From assembly GCF_025854275.1 (NCBI RefSeq), contig NZ_CP107567.1:62001-126000 (forward strand): a stretch of DNA of 64,000 bases, read 5' to 3'. The translations under genes and the position numbers were made by a program. This DNA comes from Streptomyces peucetius. GTDB lineage: Bacteria > Actinomycetota > Actinomycetes > Streptomycetales > Streptomycetaceae. This document shows, one piece after another, positions 53,251 to 62,988 of this stretch; the stretch's first letter is position 1; each line of letters opens with the position of its first letter. The notes beneath the pieces were generated by a model, which was not told where the DNA came from, ran no database searches, and saw only the letters and a list, made by a program, of their open reading frames with translations.

Positions 53251-53602
53251 CGGTAACCGAGATCAGGCCCAAGTCCTCCAAGAAGTCGAGGCCGTTGAGG
53301 TACTCGCAGGTGAGGAATCGATGGGATTCGGTGCCCTGGAGGCCCGCTGCGAGGAAGTCCGGAGCCGGGTAGAGGCGAGGGTCGTCGCGTTGTTCCAGTG
53401 GCGCGCGGTGGACCCCTGCCGGTCGAGCAAAGTCGGGGATCCGCCAGCACAGCGTTCCGGTCCGGGCGGGAGCGGACGGGGCGGGTTCCGACTGCCATTC
53501 CTCGGCCATGATGGCCAGCGCGGCGACCGGCGCCTCCACATCCAGGGGGTACAGACGTCCGGGCATCTCTGCGTCCGGGGGGTCGAAGGGATAGGCAGGC
53601 AT
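53210..53602 (-). CDS. Hypothetical protein
   Basis: A 130-residue protein from ATG 53602: MPAYPFDPPDAEMPGRLYPL, DVEAPVAALAIMAEEWQSEP, LTCEYLNGLDFLEDLGLISV and TDDEVGVFWSFGAY. Composition and codon use look genuine. I do not recognise the family; the aromatic C-terminus suggests a small globular protein. Confidence 0.5.
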   Translation of the reverse strand: MPAYPFDPPDAEMPGRLYPLDVEAPVAALAIMAEEWQSEPAPSAPARTGTLCWRIPDFARPAGVHRAPLEQRDDPRLYPAPDFLAAGLQGTESHRFLTCEYLNGLDFLEDLGLISVTDDEVGVFWSFGAY

Positions 53603-53972
53603 CGTGTGGCGGGCGGTGTTGGTGCGGTCCTGGTCAGTCGGACCCAGCCTCCGGGGGTCGGGGACCCAGTCCGCCCGGTTGTGGCCTGCCCTTCGGAGAG
53701 GGCGGCCCGGATACCTATCGGTTTACTTAACCGTGTTTGGCCTGCAGGTGGATGCTGCTGTCTGTCTCCTGCTGGTTTCCTCGGTGATACGTTGACTTTC
53801 CCTGCATGCCATACATAACATGTATCTAGAACAGCTTGACCCGCACGAGATGATCGGCTGATCGCCAGCCGGCCGGGAGTTCTCCTGGCGCTCGTGCCTG
53901 ATACTGCCGAGCGGTGTCACGCGGGGACGCGTGTCGGGTCCGCCCGGATGGCTGAGGTCAGCGAGGCATGTC
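53603..53972. other. 370-bp intergenic region
   Basis: No gene is supported. A relatively AT-rich tract around 53735-53830 (for example catacataacatgtatctag) may hold the promoter of the following ATPase gene. Confidence 0.4.
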
Positions 53973-54506
53973 ATGTTTTCCACCCAGGTCGGTTCAACGA
54001 TCACATCAAGCGGGCTCCGCCCCCTGCCGGGGCGCACGCGTGTTGCCCCGCCCGCGTCGCCTGCGGTTCCGGCCGGGCGGGAAAAGGACACGTTCCGGCG
54101 GGCGATGATCGCCCTCCCCGCGGAGACCTGCCGGGTCCGCACCGTCCGGGCTTTCGTCTCCGGCCTCCTGAAGTGCTGGGGTGTGACCGGTCCGGACCGG
54201 GACAGCGCTGTCCTGGTGGTCAGTGAACTGGCCGGCAATGCCGCGCAGCACGGCGGTTCCGAGATGACGGTGAGTGTGTCGCTCACGGCTCAGGATCTGG
54301 CCATCGACGTCGTCGACACCGGGCTCTCCACCAACCTGCCCCGCCCCCGCGGAACCTACGCCGACCAGGAACACGGGCGCGGGCTGGGGATCGTCGAGTG
54401 TCTGGCCGAGTGGACCGACATCCGTACCCAACCCGACAGCTGGCGCTGCGGCGTCGGACTGCGCGTCACCCGGACCGTCGCCGGGGACGTGCCCCGGGCC
54501 GTGTAA
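53973..54506 (+). CDS. Anti-sigma-type ATP-binding protein (HATPase_c_2, RsbW-like)
   Basis: I place the start at ATG 53973; the frame is open to 53931. The C-terminal 120 residues are a GHKL ATPase: LVVSELAGNAAQHGGSEM (N box), LAIDVVDTGLS (G1) and EHGRGLGIVECLAEW (G2). RVRTVRAFVSGLLKCWGVTG precedes them. Such single-domain proteins in Streptomyces phosphorylate anti-anti-sigma factors or act as sensors. No partner is beside it. Confidence 0.8.
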   Translation: MFSTQVGSTITSSGLRPLPGRTRVAPPASPAVPAGREKDTFRRAMIALPAETCRVRTVRAFVSGLLKCWGVTGPDRDSAVLVVSELAGNAAQHGGSEMTVSVSLTAQDLAIDVVDTGLSTNLPRPRGTYADQEHGRGLGIVECLAEWTDIRTQPDSWRCGVGLRVTRTVAGDVPRAV

Positions 54507-54574
54507 AGGTACTCATTTCCCGGCCCTGCCCGCGACGTCCGTGTGCCCGCATCCACGTTACGACCTCGCCGTTC

Positions 54575-54937
54575 TCAGCAGTCTGCAGCCACTTCCTTGG
54601 CCTGGGCCCTTGCCGATTGCAGCGGGACGGCTTCGTCCATGTCGGCGAGCAGCCGCCACGCCGTTGGTGTGGAGGCCACCGCGCCGAACACGTCGCTCTG
54701 GTCGCGCAGGACGGCCGTGTCCGTGACGGTCGCACCGCCGTCGGCGATCACCACCGCGAAATCAGTGCGATCCGGCCCAGGTCGTGGCCGGTACCGCGCG
54801 GCCTCAGCCGCCGCAACGAGCTCGAGCAGGCACTGGTCAGCCCGGTTGCATCGGCGAGATCCGCCGGCAACCGTCCCCTGGCACACCCGCCCCCGTCCGG
54901 TCACGGACACCACGAGCCTGGACCGGGGACCGAACAA
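54575..54937 (-). pseudogene. IS1380-family transposase, N-terminal fragment
   Basis: DFAVVIADGGATVTDTAVLR, DQSDVFGAVASTPTAWRLLA and DMDEAVPLQSARAQAKEVA match the N-terminal region of IS1380-type transposases (DLAVLRDQPEVFGPVASTPT). The catalytic part is absent. The reading extends into altered sequence at 54940-55000. Confidence 0.65.
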
Positions 54938-55099
54938 CCTGCTTGCAGAAAGCGCCTTCCGCCGACGACGATCAAACCCTCGGCAAGTTCAGCGCCCAGC
55001 TCGGGAAGGCACTTTCGCGCCACCGGCGTGCGGACCAGCCCGACCGAAGGCAACGGTCGCTCCGGTCGTTCCGGCGTCACGCTCTGCGCGTGCGGTCTG

Positions 55100-57406
55100 T
55101 TACAGCGTGTCGCTGAGGGTGTCCGCGAGACGGTGCCGGACGGCCCGCAGGGCGGGCAGCAGCGAGACGGCGACCGCTCCGGTGACTGCCGCCGCGACGA
55201 GGAGGATGAGAGCGCCGGGCGGCGGGAGCTGGGCGATGCCCGCGCCGATGCCGCTGGAGGCGGCCTGGAGATCGATGAGCCATTGGGAGGCCAGGAGCCC
55301 CAGGCCGGTACCGACCAGGGCGGCTGCCAGGGCGATGAAACCGGTGCCTGCCACAATCACCGCGACGATCTGGCGGGGTGTCAGTCCGATGGCTTTCAGG
55401 GCCAGCAGGTCACGCCGTCGGTCCCGTACGCCGGCGGCGATGGTGGTCGACAGTTCCGCCAGCCCGATCAGCGCCAGCACGCCGATCAGTCCGGCGATCA
55501 CCGGGCGTACGGAGGAGAGCTCGTCGGCGGCGTTGGCACTCTCGCGGATGTCCAGCCGTCCCGACGCTCGGTCCGACAGTCGGTCACCGACCTCGGAGGG
55601 GTCGGCTCCGGGCTTGAGGAGGAGGGAGTAGAAGTCCGGCTGGAGTGCGGGGTCGCGCTCGCGCAGAGTGTCCAGGGAAGTGGAGATCACCCGTCCGTTG
55701 TCCTCGGGCTCGACGATGCGGCCGACGATGTGCAGGATCTGTGGGGCGCCTCGGACGGTCATGCGGACCCAGTCGCCCACTTCGACACCGAGCAGGTCCA
55801 GCAGCCCTTGCCCGGCGACGGCCTCGTCGGGGCCGTCGGGCGGGCGGCCTTCGGCCACGGCAAAGGGATAAGGGTGGGCCGTGGTGCCCAGGCCCCGGAG
55901 TGTGATCGTGCCGGTCTGGCCGGGCACCAGCGCCGCGACGTCGGCGCCGGGATAGGTCGCGGTGACGGCGGGGTCCGCAGTCGCCAACCTCCGCAGGGAG
56001 GTGTCGTCGAGGTCCTCGCCGCGGGCGGTGAGGGCGGCGGCGATCCCGACGTCCTGTGGGGCGCTGTCGAGCCGGTCGAGGGTGGACCAGGTACCCAGGG
56101 CGATCGTGATCAGCACGATGGGCACGGCCAGCCGGGCGACCGCCGCGCAGGCCCGCAGGGGATATTGGAAGGCGCCGCGCCAGCCGAGGACCAGGGCGGG
56201 CGGCAGGCGCAGGCGCAGAGCCCGACGGGTGGTGCCGGACATCCGCCGGGTGGCGGGGACGGTGGCTCGTGCGACGGGTACGGGCGATACGCGGCCTGCC
56301 CGCCAGGCCGCAGAGCTGGTCGTTGCGGCGATCAGGAGGATCGCACCCACCGCAATCCCCGCAGGCACCCAGATGTGTCCGGGCAGGGCCTGCCAGAGCT
56401 GCACCGCGTCGCCGGCCCGGCCGGGCAGCTGGGCGCCGAGCAGCTCGGTCAGGAGCGTCCCGGCGGCGATGCCCAGCAGCGCGAGCGTCACATACTCGGC
56501 CAGGAACATTCGGATCAGCTGCGCGGGCGTGAAGCCGATGGCTTTCAGTACGGCGATGTCGCGCAGCGAACTGCGGATTCTGGTGCTGACAGCGCCCGCC
56601 ACGGCGAATCCTGCGGCCAGCAGAGCTCCCAGGCCGAAGACGCCCAGGAGCAGTCCGAGCAGGCGATCGCTTCCCTGGGCGGCGGCTCGGGCCTCCTGCC
56701 AGGTGGAAATCCCGGAGATCTGGTCGGCGCCGAGCTCGGTCACCGCACGCTGGACGGCGAAACCAGTGTGCTCCGGATCGGCGAGCCGCAGGCCGATGAC
56801 CTGTTCATGACGCTCGCCGGGCTCGAGCCGCAAGAACGTGGCCGTGGGCACCCATGCCACGCCGCGCACTTCTCCCGGCTCGTACGGGGGCTCCGCCGTG
56901 TCTGCGATGCCGATGATGCGCAGGGTGGCGGCGGCTGCGCCGTCCCCGCGCACATGCAGCCGGTCGCCGGGCTCGGCCCACAGCGCCCGGGCCAGTGAGC
57001 TCTCCAGAACCACTTCGTCGCCGGCCCCGGAGGCCAGCCAGCGCCCGGAGGTGATCAGCGGCCTGGCCACCTCCGGCGGAGTCGAGGTGGCGGCGCGCAG
57101 CTGCACCGCCGCTCTGCTCCCGGCGAGGTCGGCGGTACCAGGGCCGATGAGGAACGGTCCCGACGTGGCCCGCACTCCATCGAGCACGGCCAGCTCCTTG
57201 GGGTCGGAACCTGCTTTCGTCTGGATCCACACGTGCGCGCCGGAGGACTGGGTGAACACCCGCTGCCACGGGTTGGCCGCATAGGTGAGGAACGCCCCGG
57301 CGAGCAGCAGGGAGACGATGATCCCGGCGGTCGCCAGGACCAGGAACAGCGCCTCGCCGCGACGCACCCGCAGATCGGCCCGCACCCACAGCGCCACGGC
57401 ACGCAT
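55100..57406 (-). CDS. ABC transporter permease, FtsX/MacB-type with two FtsX domains
   Basis: A 768-residue membrane protein. The N-terminal helix (GEALFLVLATAGIIVSLLLA) and two blocks of three helices, the first around VFGLGALLAAGFAVAGAVST and the second around PVIAGLIGVLALIGLAELST, carry the conserved FtsX motif LRDIAVLKAIGFTPAQLI / RRDLLALKAIGLTPRQIV. Between them lie extracytoplasmic domains (for example DRLHVRGDGAAAATLRIIGI and GAPQILHIVGRIVEPED). It ends 3 bp from the ATPase gene upstream in the operon. It probably exports a lipid or peptide. Confidence 0.85.
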   Translation of the reverse strand: MRAVALWVRADLRVRRGEALFLVLATAGIIVSLLLAGAFLTYAANPWQRVFTQSSGAHVWIQTKAGSDPKELAVLDGVRATSGPFLIGPGTADLAGSRAAVQLRAATSTPPEVARPLITSGRWLASGAGDEVVLESSLARALWAEPGDRLHVRGDGAAAATLRIIGIADTAEPPYEPGEVRGVAWVPTATFLRLEPGERHEQVIGLRLADPEHTGFAVQRAVTELGADQISGISTWQEARAAAQGSDRLLGLLLGVFGLGALLAAGFAVAGAVSTRIRSSLRDIAVLKAIGFTPAQLIRMFLAEYVTLALLGIAAGTLLTELLGAQLPGRAGDAVQLWQALPGHIWVPAGIAVGAILLIAATTSSAAWRAGRVSPVPVARATVPATRRMSGTTRRALRLRLPPALVLGWRGAFQYPLRACAAVARLAVPIVLITIALGTWSTLDRLDSAPQDVGIAAALTARGEDLDDTSLRRLATADPAVTATYPGADVAALVPGQTGTITLRGLGTTAHPYPFAVAEGRPPDGPDEAVAGQGLLDLLGVEVGDWVRMTVRGAPQILHIVGRIVEPEDNGRVISTSLDTLRERDPALQPDFYSLLLKPGADPSEVGDRLSDRASGRLDIRESANAADELSSVRPVIAGLIGVLALIGLAELSTTIAAGVRDRRRDLLALKAIGLTPRQIVAVIVAGTGFIALAAALVGTGLGLLASQWLIDLQAASSGIGAGIAQLPPPGALILLVAAAVTGAVAVSLLPALRAVRHRLADTLSDTL

Positions 57407-57409
57407 AGT

Positions 57410-58222
57410 TCAGCCCCCGAGTTCCAGCGTTCCGGACACACCGCCACGGCGCGGGCCTTCGCGGCCGAGTACGGTGTCGTCGACGATCCGGCCGTCGAAG
57501 AGGCTGATGACCCGATCCGCGGCGCTTGCCATCCGAGCGTCGTGGGTGACGAGCACGATGGTCTGACCGCGCTGATGGAAGCGGGAGAGCAGCCGCAGGA
57601 CTTCGCGGGTGCCTTTGCTGTCCAGACTGCCGGCGGGCTCGTCGGCGAGGAGCAGGGCGGGGTGGTTGACCAGGGCGCGGGCAAGAGCGACGCGCTGCTG
57701 CTCGCCACCGGAGAGCTCGCCGGGCATGCTGTTCTCCTTGCCCTCCAGGCCGAGCTCGGCGAGGAGCTCGGCGCGATCCTCCCGTGCGTGCCGCGCCGTC
57801 TTGCCGGCCAGCAGCGCGGGCAGATCGACGTTGTCCGCCACCGTCAGGTGGGAGACCAGGTTGAAGAACTGGAAGACGATGCCGATGCTGCGTCGGCGCA
57901 GCACGGCCCAGCGGGCCTCGCTGTAGCCGTCGACCCGCCGGCCGTCGAGCCAGATGCGCCCGCTGTCGGGCCGGTCGAGTCCGCCGAGGAGGTGGAGGAG
58001 CGTCGACTTGCCCGCTCCGGAGGGGCCGGTCACCGCGAGGAACTCGCCGCGCCCCACACCCATATCGACCCCGCGCACGGCCCTGACTGCGGCGCCCTCG
58101 GTCTGGTGCGTTTTGACCAGGCCCTCTGCCCGCAGAAGAGGCTCGGCCTCGGTGGATTCCTTCCCGCCGCTCGGGGAGACGGTCTCGTCGGCGCCGCTCC
58201 CGGAAGACGCCTCGCGATTCAT
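57410..58222 (-). CDS. ABC transporter ATP-binding protein (MacB/LolD type)
   Basis: A 270-residue protein from ATG 58222. A low-complexity N-terminus of 25 residues precedes RAEGLVKTHQTEGAAVRAVR, the Walker A TGPSGAGKST, Q-loop region RSIGIVFQFFNLVSHLTVAD, signature LSGGEQQRVALARALV and Walker B ALLLADEPAGSLD. Its start overlaps the PadR stop by 4 bp. With the FtsX-type permease it forms a two-gene exporter under PadR control. Confidence 0.9.
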   Translation of the reverse strand: MNREASSGSGADETVSPSGGKESTEAEPLLRAEGLVKTHQTEGAAVRAVRGVDMGVGRGEFLAVTGPSGAGKSTLLHLLGGLDRPDSGRIWLDGRRVDGYSEARWAVLRRRSIGIVFQFFNLVSHLTVADNVDLPALLAGKTARHAREDRAELLAELGLEGKENSMPGELSGGEQQRVALARALVNHPALLLADEPAGSLDSKGTREVLRLLSRFHQRGQTIVLVTHDARMASAADRVISLFDGRIVDDTVLGREGPRRGGVSGTLELGG

Positions 58223-58773
58223 TCCAGCTCCTCCTGACAGCGCTCCAACCAGTCGAGGTCCGCCTGCAGGTGCAGCATCGCCCCTTCGATGAGCAGTTGC
58301 GCGAGCCGGTTGTCCCGGTCCTCGGTCGCTGCCAGCTTCGACAGATCACGCATGGTGTTGAGGTAGTGGCGGCGCTGCTGGTTGATCAGCGTGATCTGGT
58401 CGGCCACTCCCGAGTCCGGCGCCAGGGCGAGCTTCATGAAAAACTCGTCCCGCACCCGCGGCTCGTCGGTGGGCTTCTCGAACCAGGCTGCTACCGCCTT
58501 ACGCCCCGCCGGGGTGAGCCGGTAGATGCGCTTGTTCGGGCGGTTCTCCTGGGTGACGTCCTCGCCCTCGATGAGCCCCGACTTCTCCAGTCTGCCGAGG
58601 GTGACGTAGATCTGCCCGATATTCGGCTGAGGGTACGCGGCGCCCAGCAGACTCTCCAGCGCCTGCTTGAGCTCGTAGCCGTGGGCCGGCCCCTTCGCCA
58701 GGAGAGCCAGAAGGTGGAGACGCACGTTCGCCCGCCTCCCTTCCCGGCGTAGGATTTGCCGCGGGTGCCCCAT
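58219..58773 (-). CDS. PadR-family transcriptional regulator
   Basis: A 184-residue protein; first ATG is 58773, but GTG at VRLHLLALLAKGPAHGYELK would also fit. The winged helix reads LLALLAKGPAHGYELKQALE, PNIGQIYVTLGRLEKSGLIE and RIYRLTPAGRKAVAAWFEKP; the helical C-terminal dimer domain follows. PadR repressors typically control neighbouring ABC exporters, here the overlapping ATPase gene. Two direct repeats lie in its upstream region. Confidence 0.88.
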   Translation of the reverse strand: MGHPRQILRREGRRANVRLHLLALLAKGPAHGYELKQALESLLGAAYPQPNIGQIYVTLGRLEKSGLIEGEDVTQENRPNKRIYRLTPAGRKAVAAWFEKPTDEPRVRDEFFMKLALAPDSGVADQITLINQQRRHYLNTMRDLSKLAATEDRDNRLAQLLIEGAMLHLQADLDWLERCQEELE

Positions 58774-58819
58774 AACCCGGCGTGCGGCCGAAGCCTACGG
58801 ACCTATCCGCACAGTCGAG

Positions 58820-58923
58820 CATTCCGCTTACCTAACGGGTATCCAGCGTACGTCTGCCTGACGAGCTGTATCACTGCACCCGCCTCCACGCCGTCAGCAT
58901 TCCACTACCCAACGGATATCCAG
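58820..58923. promoter_or_regulatory. Two direct repeats, candidate PadR operators
   Basis: Two copies of a 26-27 bp element, 58820-58846 and 58898-58923, start 78 bp apart. They share cattcc, c.AACGG[GA]TATCCAG and most of the rest. The core taccnaacggnta has partial dyad symmetry (tacc...ggta). They lie between the divergent padR-ABC operon and the sugar-binding protein gene and are placed to control both. Confidence 0.5.
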
Positions 58924-58969
58924 GGCACGGCCGCCCGGCGAGTTGGCATCGCTGCAATCAGGAGGAGCC

Positions 58970-60247
58970 ATGCGGTGGACAGGAACCGCCAGCCGGGGAC
59001 TCCTCGTCGCTGCGCTGATCTGCGCCGGCTTCGTCAGCCTCAGCGCCGCGAGTTGCGGGACCGACGAGACCGCTGCCAGGAGAGGACCCTTGACCCTGGT
59101 AACCGGCGAGGACCTCACCGGATACCTGGAAGGGGTCTTGAAGGACTGGAACCAAGCCCACCCCGGCGAGAAGGTCACCCTCGTCGAACTCCCGGAGGCA
59201 GCCGACGAGGTCCGGGCCCAGATGGCCACCAGTCTGCGATCCGGCAGCGCCCGCTACGACGTGCTCAACATCGATGTGGCCTGGACCTCGGAATTCGCCG
59301 CGGCAGGCTGGATCTCCCCGCTGAACGCCGACCGTTTCCCGATCAAGCAGTTCCTCCCGCCGGTGGTGCAGACCGCCACGTTCGACGGCCGCCTCTATGC
59401 GCTGCCCTATGTCACCAACGCCGGCCTCCTCTACTACCGCAAGGACGTGCTGGAGAAAGAGGGGGAGAAACCGCCGCGCACGTGGGCCGAGCTTGAGCGA
59501 CTGGCCAAGACGGTGGCACCGAAGTACGGCCTGGACGGCTATGCCGGGCAGTTCCTTCCCTACGAGGGGCTCACGGTGAACGCTGCGGAGGCCGTGCAGT
59601 CCACAGGCGGCACCATCCTCGTCGACGACGGCAGGCGGGTGACTGTCGACTCTCCCGCCGCACGCCAGGGCCTGGAACTCCTGACCCGGGGTGTCCGCGA
59701 CGGCTGGATCCCCAAGAAGGCACTCACCTACAAGGAGGAGGAGTCCCGCAAGGCCTTCCAGGACGGTCACCTCCTCTTCCTGCGCAACTGGCCCTACGTG
59801 CACGCCCTGGCCGGCGGCAAGGACTCCAAGGTCGCAGGCAAGTTCGGTGTGACTCCGCTGCCGGGACTGGGCGGGAATGCAGCGGGCATCCTCGGCGGCT
59901 CCAATCTCGCGATCAACGCGGACTCCCGTCACCGTGACTCTGCAACCGATCTCCTGGTCTACCTGACCAGCCAGAAGGTGCAGCGGCAGGTCCTCATCGA
60001 CGGCGGCCTGCCACCGGTACGGGCCGACCTCTACAACGACCCGTCGCTGGTGCGGCAGTTCCCCTACCTGCCCACGCTCCGGGAGGCCGTGCTGGCGGCG
60101 ACGCCGCGGCCCAAGAGCCCGCAGTACGACCAGGTGACCCTCGTGATCCAGGCCGTCGTCCACGACGCCATGGCCCAGCGCGATACGGCCGAGGAGGCCA
60201 TCGCCCGGCTGAAGCGGGAACTCGAGGCCATCGCCCGCCGGCGCTGA
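58970..60247 (+). CDS. Extracellular sugar-binding lipoprotein of an ABC importer
   Basis: From ATG 58970 (MRWTGTASRGLLVAALICAG), with CAGGAGGAGCC upstream. The lipobox is LSAASC, so the protein is attached to the membrane by its Cys. The 425-residue protein has DVLNIDVAWTSEFAAAGWIS, YALPYVTNAGLLYYRKDVLE and FLRNWPYVHALAG, typical of cluster-B (carbohydrate) binding proteins. Its permeases do not follow; fragments of such a permease and an alcohol dehydrogenase lie at 63.5-64 kb. It is divergent from the padR operon. Confidence 0.88.
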   Translation: MRWTGTASRGLLVAALICAGFVSLSAASCGTDETAARRGPLTLVTGEDLTGYLEGVLKDWNQAHPGEKVTLVELPEAADEVRAQMATSLRSGSARYDVLNIDVAWTSEFAAAGWISPLNADRFPIKQFLPPVVQTATFDGRLYALPYVTNAGLLYYRKDVLEKEGEKPPRTWAELERLAKTVAPKYGLDGYAGQFLPYEGLTVNAAEAVQSTGGTILVDDGRRVTVDSPAARQGLELLTRGVRDGWIPKKALTYKEEESRKAFQDGHLLFLRNWPYVHALAGGKDSKVAGKFGVTPLPGLGGNAAGILGGSNLAINADSRHRDSATDLLVYLTSQKVQRQVLIDGGLPPVRADLYNDPSLVRQFPYLPTLREAVLAATPRPKSPQYDQVTLVIQAVVHDAMAQRDTAEEAIARLKRELEAIARRR

Positions 60248-60454
60248 CCCCTGACCTCCCTGTTTCGCTTCGGATGGTTGAGCTGGACCTGATCGCGGTG
60301 GCCGGGTGATTTCGGTGGCCGGTCGCCGAGTGCCGTGGCGGGGGGCCGACGCTTGGGGCGGGGGCTCCAGGATTCCTCGGGTCGTGGGCGGGCGGGGGGT
60401 GTCGCGAGTGGGGTGGACGGCCGTGGCAGGGCCGCGTGGCGGGCGACTGCGTGG

Positions 60455-61000
60455 TCAGCTCGTGTCGCCAGGGCCAGGTTGCGGAGACTCACAGGTGGAG
60501 GCGGCGTCCGCCGCGGGTGATCCGGGCTCCAGCATCGTGATCCGCACGTGGTCCCGGTGCCAGTCCCGGCGCGCTACCGGGCCGGTCGGACGCCCCGGAG
60601 TCGCGATGACCCCGTCGGCGCCGGCCGGCGGTTCCGTCGCCTGCCGCCCGATCGACAACCCGCCGACCACTGTCGCCAGCCGCAGCTTCAGCGCCTGGGC
60701 TTACGGGACCGGCGCGTCGCTCACCCGCTGCGCCAGTTCGCGGGTCGGCACGAGGACCGGCCCGCGCGGCTGCTTCGGCTCGGCGGCCCCGGCCTGTCGT
60801 ACGGGCGAGCACGGCCGGCCCGGAGGCGAGGGTCTTGCCCGACCCGGTCCGCGCGCGGCCGAGGATGCCCCGGCCGGCAAGTGCGTCGGGCCTGTCCGGA
60901 GCAGTGCGGGCAAGAAGATCGACACCACGACCCCCGACCAGCAGGCGGTACGGGCGCCGGACGCAATCACCAGCTTCTGGCAAACCCGGAGCGGTTCGCT
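60455..61000 (-). pseudogene. DEAD-box RNA helicase, decayed N-terminal domain
   Basis: The minus strand carries, in three frames, PDALAGRGILGRARTGSGKT (motif I), EPKQPRGPVLVPTRELAQRV (motif Ia), then MVGGLSIGRQATEPPAGADG and VIATPGRPTGPVARRDWHRD (motif Ib). Several insertions and deletions separate them. DEAD motif II is not readable and the second helicase domain is missing. Confidence 0.75.
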
Positions 61001-61055
61001 GACCTTTCCCTGCATACTGGGTGAGCCCGTGTCCGGGCTGCGGAGGGGGGCCGAA

Positions 61056-61571
61056 GTGTCCAATGTGTGGTTCTTTCCGGAGGGCGCCGATCGTCGGCTC
61101 CTGGCAGCGGTTCGACGCCAGGAAGGTTTTCGCAAGCGACTGCGGTGGACGCCTGTGATCGGCGGGGTCTACCGCCGGTTCACGGACAAGCGATGGCGGC
61201 GCGACATCGAACTCCTGAACAGCGCCCGAGCTGCACAGACGTCCGGCGCCAACTCCTCGAACTCTGCACACCTGATCAAGGAGCTACTCGACGTCGGCCG
61301 GGAGGCCAACGAGGCGGCCGGAAGGCTGGATCTCAAGCGCATGTGGCAGGTGCAGTCCTATGTCGCCGGGCAGATGTGGCAGGCGGTCTACGTGCTGGAC
61401 GTGCGCAGTCTGCCTGACGAGGAATTGACCGAGCGAGTGCGGTGGGCTCGGGATGTCCAGGTCGGACTGCGCGAGCTGACCCGACGCATGGCCGATGGCC
61501 AGGACCCGGTGGTACCCGAGGGCGTGGCCACCCGTGAGCACAGGCATCGCGGAGCCACACCACACTCCTGA
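61056..61571 (+). CDS. Hypothetical protein
   Basis: From GTG 61056, with CGGAGGGGGG upstream, 171 residues: MSNVWFFPEGADRRLLAAVR, RRFTDKRWRRDIELLNSARA, LLDVGREANEAAGRLDLKRM and WQVQSYVAGQMWQAVYVLDV. It is helix-rich, charged and cytoplasmic. I do not recognise the family. The open frame continues upstream but into the helicase relic antisense. Confidence 0.55.
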   Translation: MSNVWFFPEGADRRLLAAVRRQEGFRKRLRWTPVIGGVYRRFTDKRWRRDIELLNSARAAQTSGANSSNSAHLIKELLDVGREANEAAGRLDLKRMWQVQSYVAGQMWQAVYVLDVRSLPDEELTERVRWARDVQVGLRELTRRMADGQDPVVPEGVATREHRHRGATPHS

Positions 61572-61814
61572 TGGGCTTGCGCACGCAAGCTTCATTGGTA
61601 TGACTCGGCGTTCGTTCTCAGAGGACACCCATGACCTGTGGCAGCGAACCTTGAGCGTGTGAGCTTGTTCCGTTCCGACGGACACCTTTGGTGTGGTGCT
61701 CAGGCTGCGAGTGCCGTCTCCTACTCGGCGGGATGCGGTAGACGAGGCTGCTGTGCAGACGGTGCAAGTTGTGCCAGGCGGCGGCCCGGCCGGGTGTTGC
61801 GTGTGCTGCACACG

Positions 61815-62263
61815 CCGGTCACGAGCGCGACGAACTCGGTCCCCAGCCCGGTCTGACAGATCTGCCCCGGCTCGTCGAGCAGATCCGTGAGGCCGGGCTG
61901 GACGTCTCCGTCACCGACGGGATCCAGACTCCTCTGCCGGCCCGCGTGGAGCTGTCGGTGTATCGCATCGTCCAGGAGGCGCTCACCAACGTGCTCAAGC
62001 ACAGTGAGCCGCGGACGCACACCGAGGTGAACCTCCGGCGCGAGAAGTGCGGCCGCGGCATCACCGCCGAGGTGCTCGACGACGGCCGAGGCGCCGCCGT
62101 CCAGGCCGTGTCGAGCGCTGCCCGCGAGAGTGTGGGCGGCCATGGGATCGTCGGCATGCGGGAGAGAGCCATCCTGCTCGGCGGCAGACTCGATGCGGGG
62201 CCGCGGCCCGGTGGCGGATTCCGGCTGACCGCCCATCTGCCCACTGGAGAGGAGCCCGCGTGA
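61815..62263 (+). pseudogene. NarL-type sensor histidine kinase, C-terminal fragment
   Basis: DELGPQPGLTDLPRLVEQIR, VYRIVQEALTNVLKHSEPRT (N box), AEVLDDGRGAAVQAV and GGHGIVGMRERAILLGGRLD (G box) are the ATPase part of a DesK/NarX-type kinase. The sensor, membrane and phospho-His parts are missing upstream of about 61815. It overlaps the response regulator start. Confidence 0.8.
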
Positions 62264-62930
62264 GCATCCGCGTCGTCGTCGCCGACGACCAGGCGCTGGT
62301 CCGCCGGGGCTTCACCATGATTCTGCGGATCCACGACGACATCGAGGTCGTGGCCGGGACCGGGCTCGAGGTGATCGAGGCCGCACGCCGACATCGTCCG
62401 GACGTGATCCTCATGGACATCCGCATGCCCGAGATGGACGGTCTCGAAGCGACCTCCCGGATCCTGCGGGAGGCGGATTGGACGTGCGGGTGCTGATCCT
62501 GACCACGTTCGACCCGGACGAATACGTCTACGAGGCGCTGCGCGCCGGCGCCAGCGCGTTCGTCCTCAAGGACATTCCGCCGGAGCAGCTCGCCACCGCC
62601 GTGCACACCGTCGCGGAGGGTGGTGCGCTGCTGGCACCGTCCATCACCCGGCGCCTCATCGACCAGTTCGCCGAGCGGCACGTCGTCAACACCACCGTGG
62701 CGGGCCTCCTGAAGCGACTCACCGGCCGCGAGCGCGAGATCGTCGTCGCCGTCGCGCGGGGCGCGAGCAACTCAGAGATCGCCGAGCAGCTCTTCATTGG
62801 TGCCGCGACCGTCAAATCGCATGTGTCGAGCATCCTCACCAAACTCGGTCTGCGCGACCGCATCCAGATCGTGATCTTCTCCTATGAGAGCGGACTCGTC
62901 GAAGCCGGCGGCCACGACGTCGGTCACTGA
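62260..62930 (+). pseudogene. NarL/LuxR-family response regulator with a frameshift
   Basis: From GTG 62260 the receiver domain reads IRVVVADDQALVRRGFTMIL and DVILMDIRMPEMDGLEATSR (phospho-acceptor Asp in LMDIRMP). At about 62478 the frame breaks after READ; the rest, DVRVLILTTFDPDEYVYEAL, KDIPPEQLATAVHTVAEGGA and LTGREREIVVAVARGASNSE, is in the next frame, including the LuxR-type HTH. One base is missing from gat(c)tggac. Without repair the product is a receiver domain only. Confidence 0.85.
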
Positions 62931-62988
62931 CAGGGGGCTCCCCTCGAAGATCTCCTCTGTGCGCCGGGCCTTGCGACATCGCAGCCGA

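Noticed and set aside
54398..56998. An 866-residue plus-strand open frame
   Set aside because: It is the antisense of the ABC permease and IS1380 regions, rich in Gly/Gln/Arg and without any family motif; the permease on the other strand is clear.
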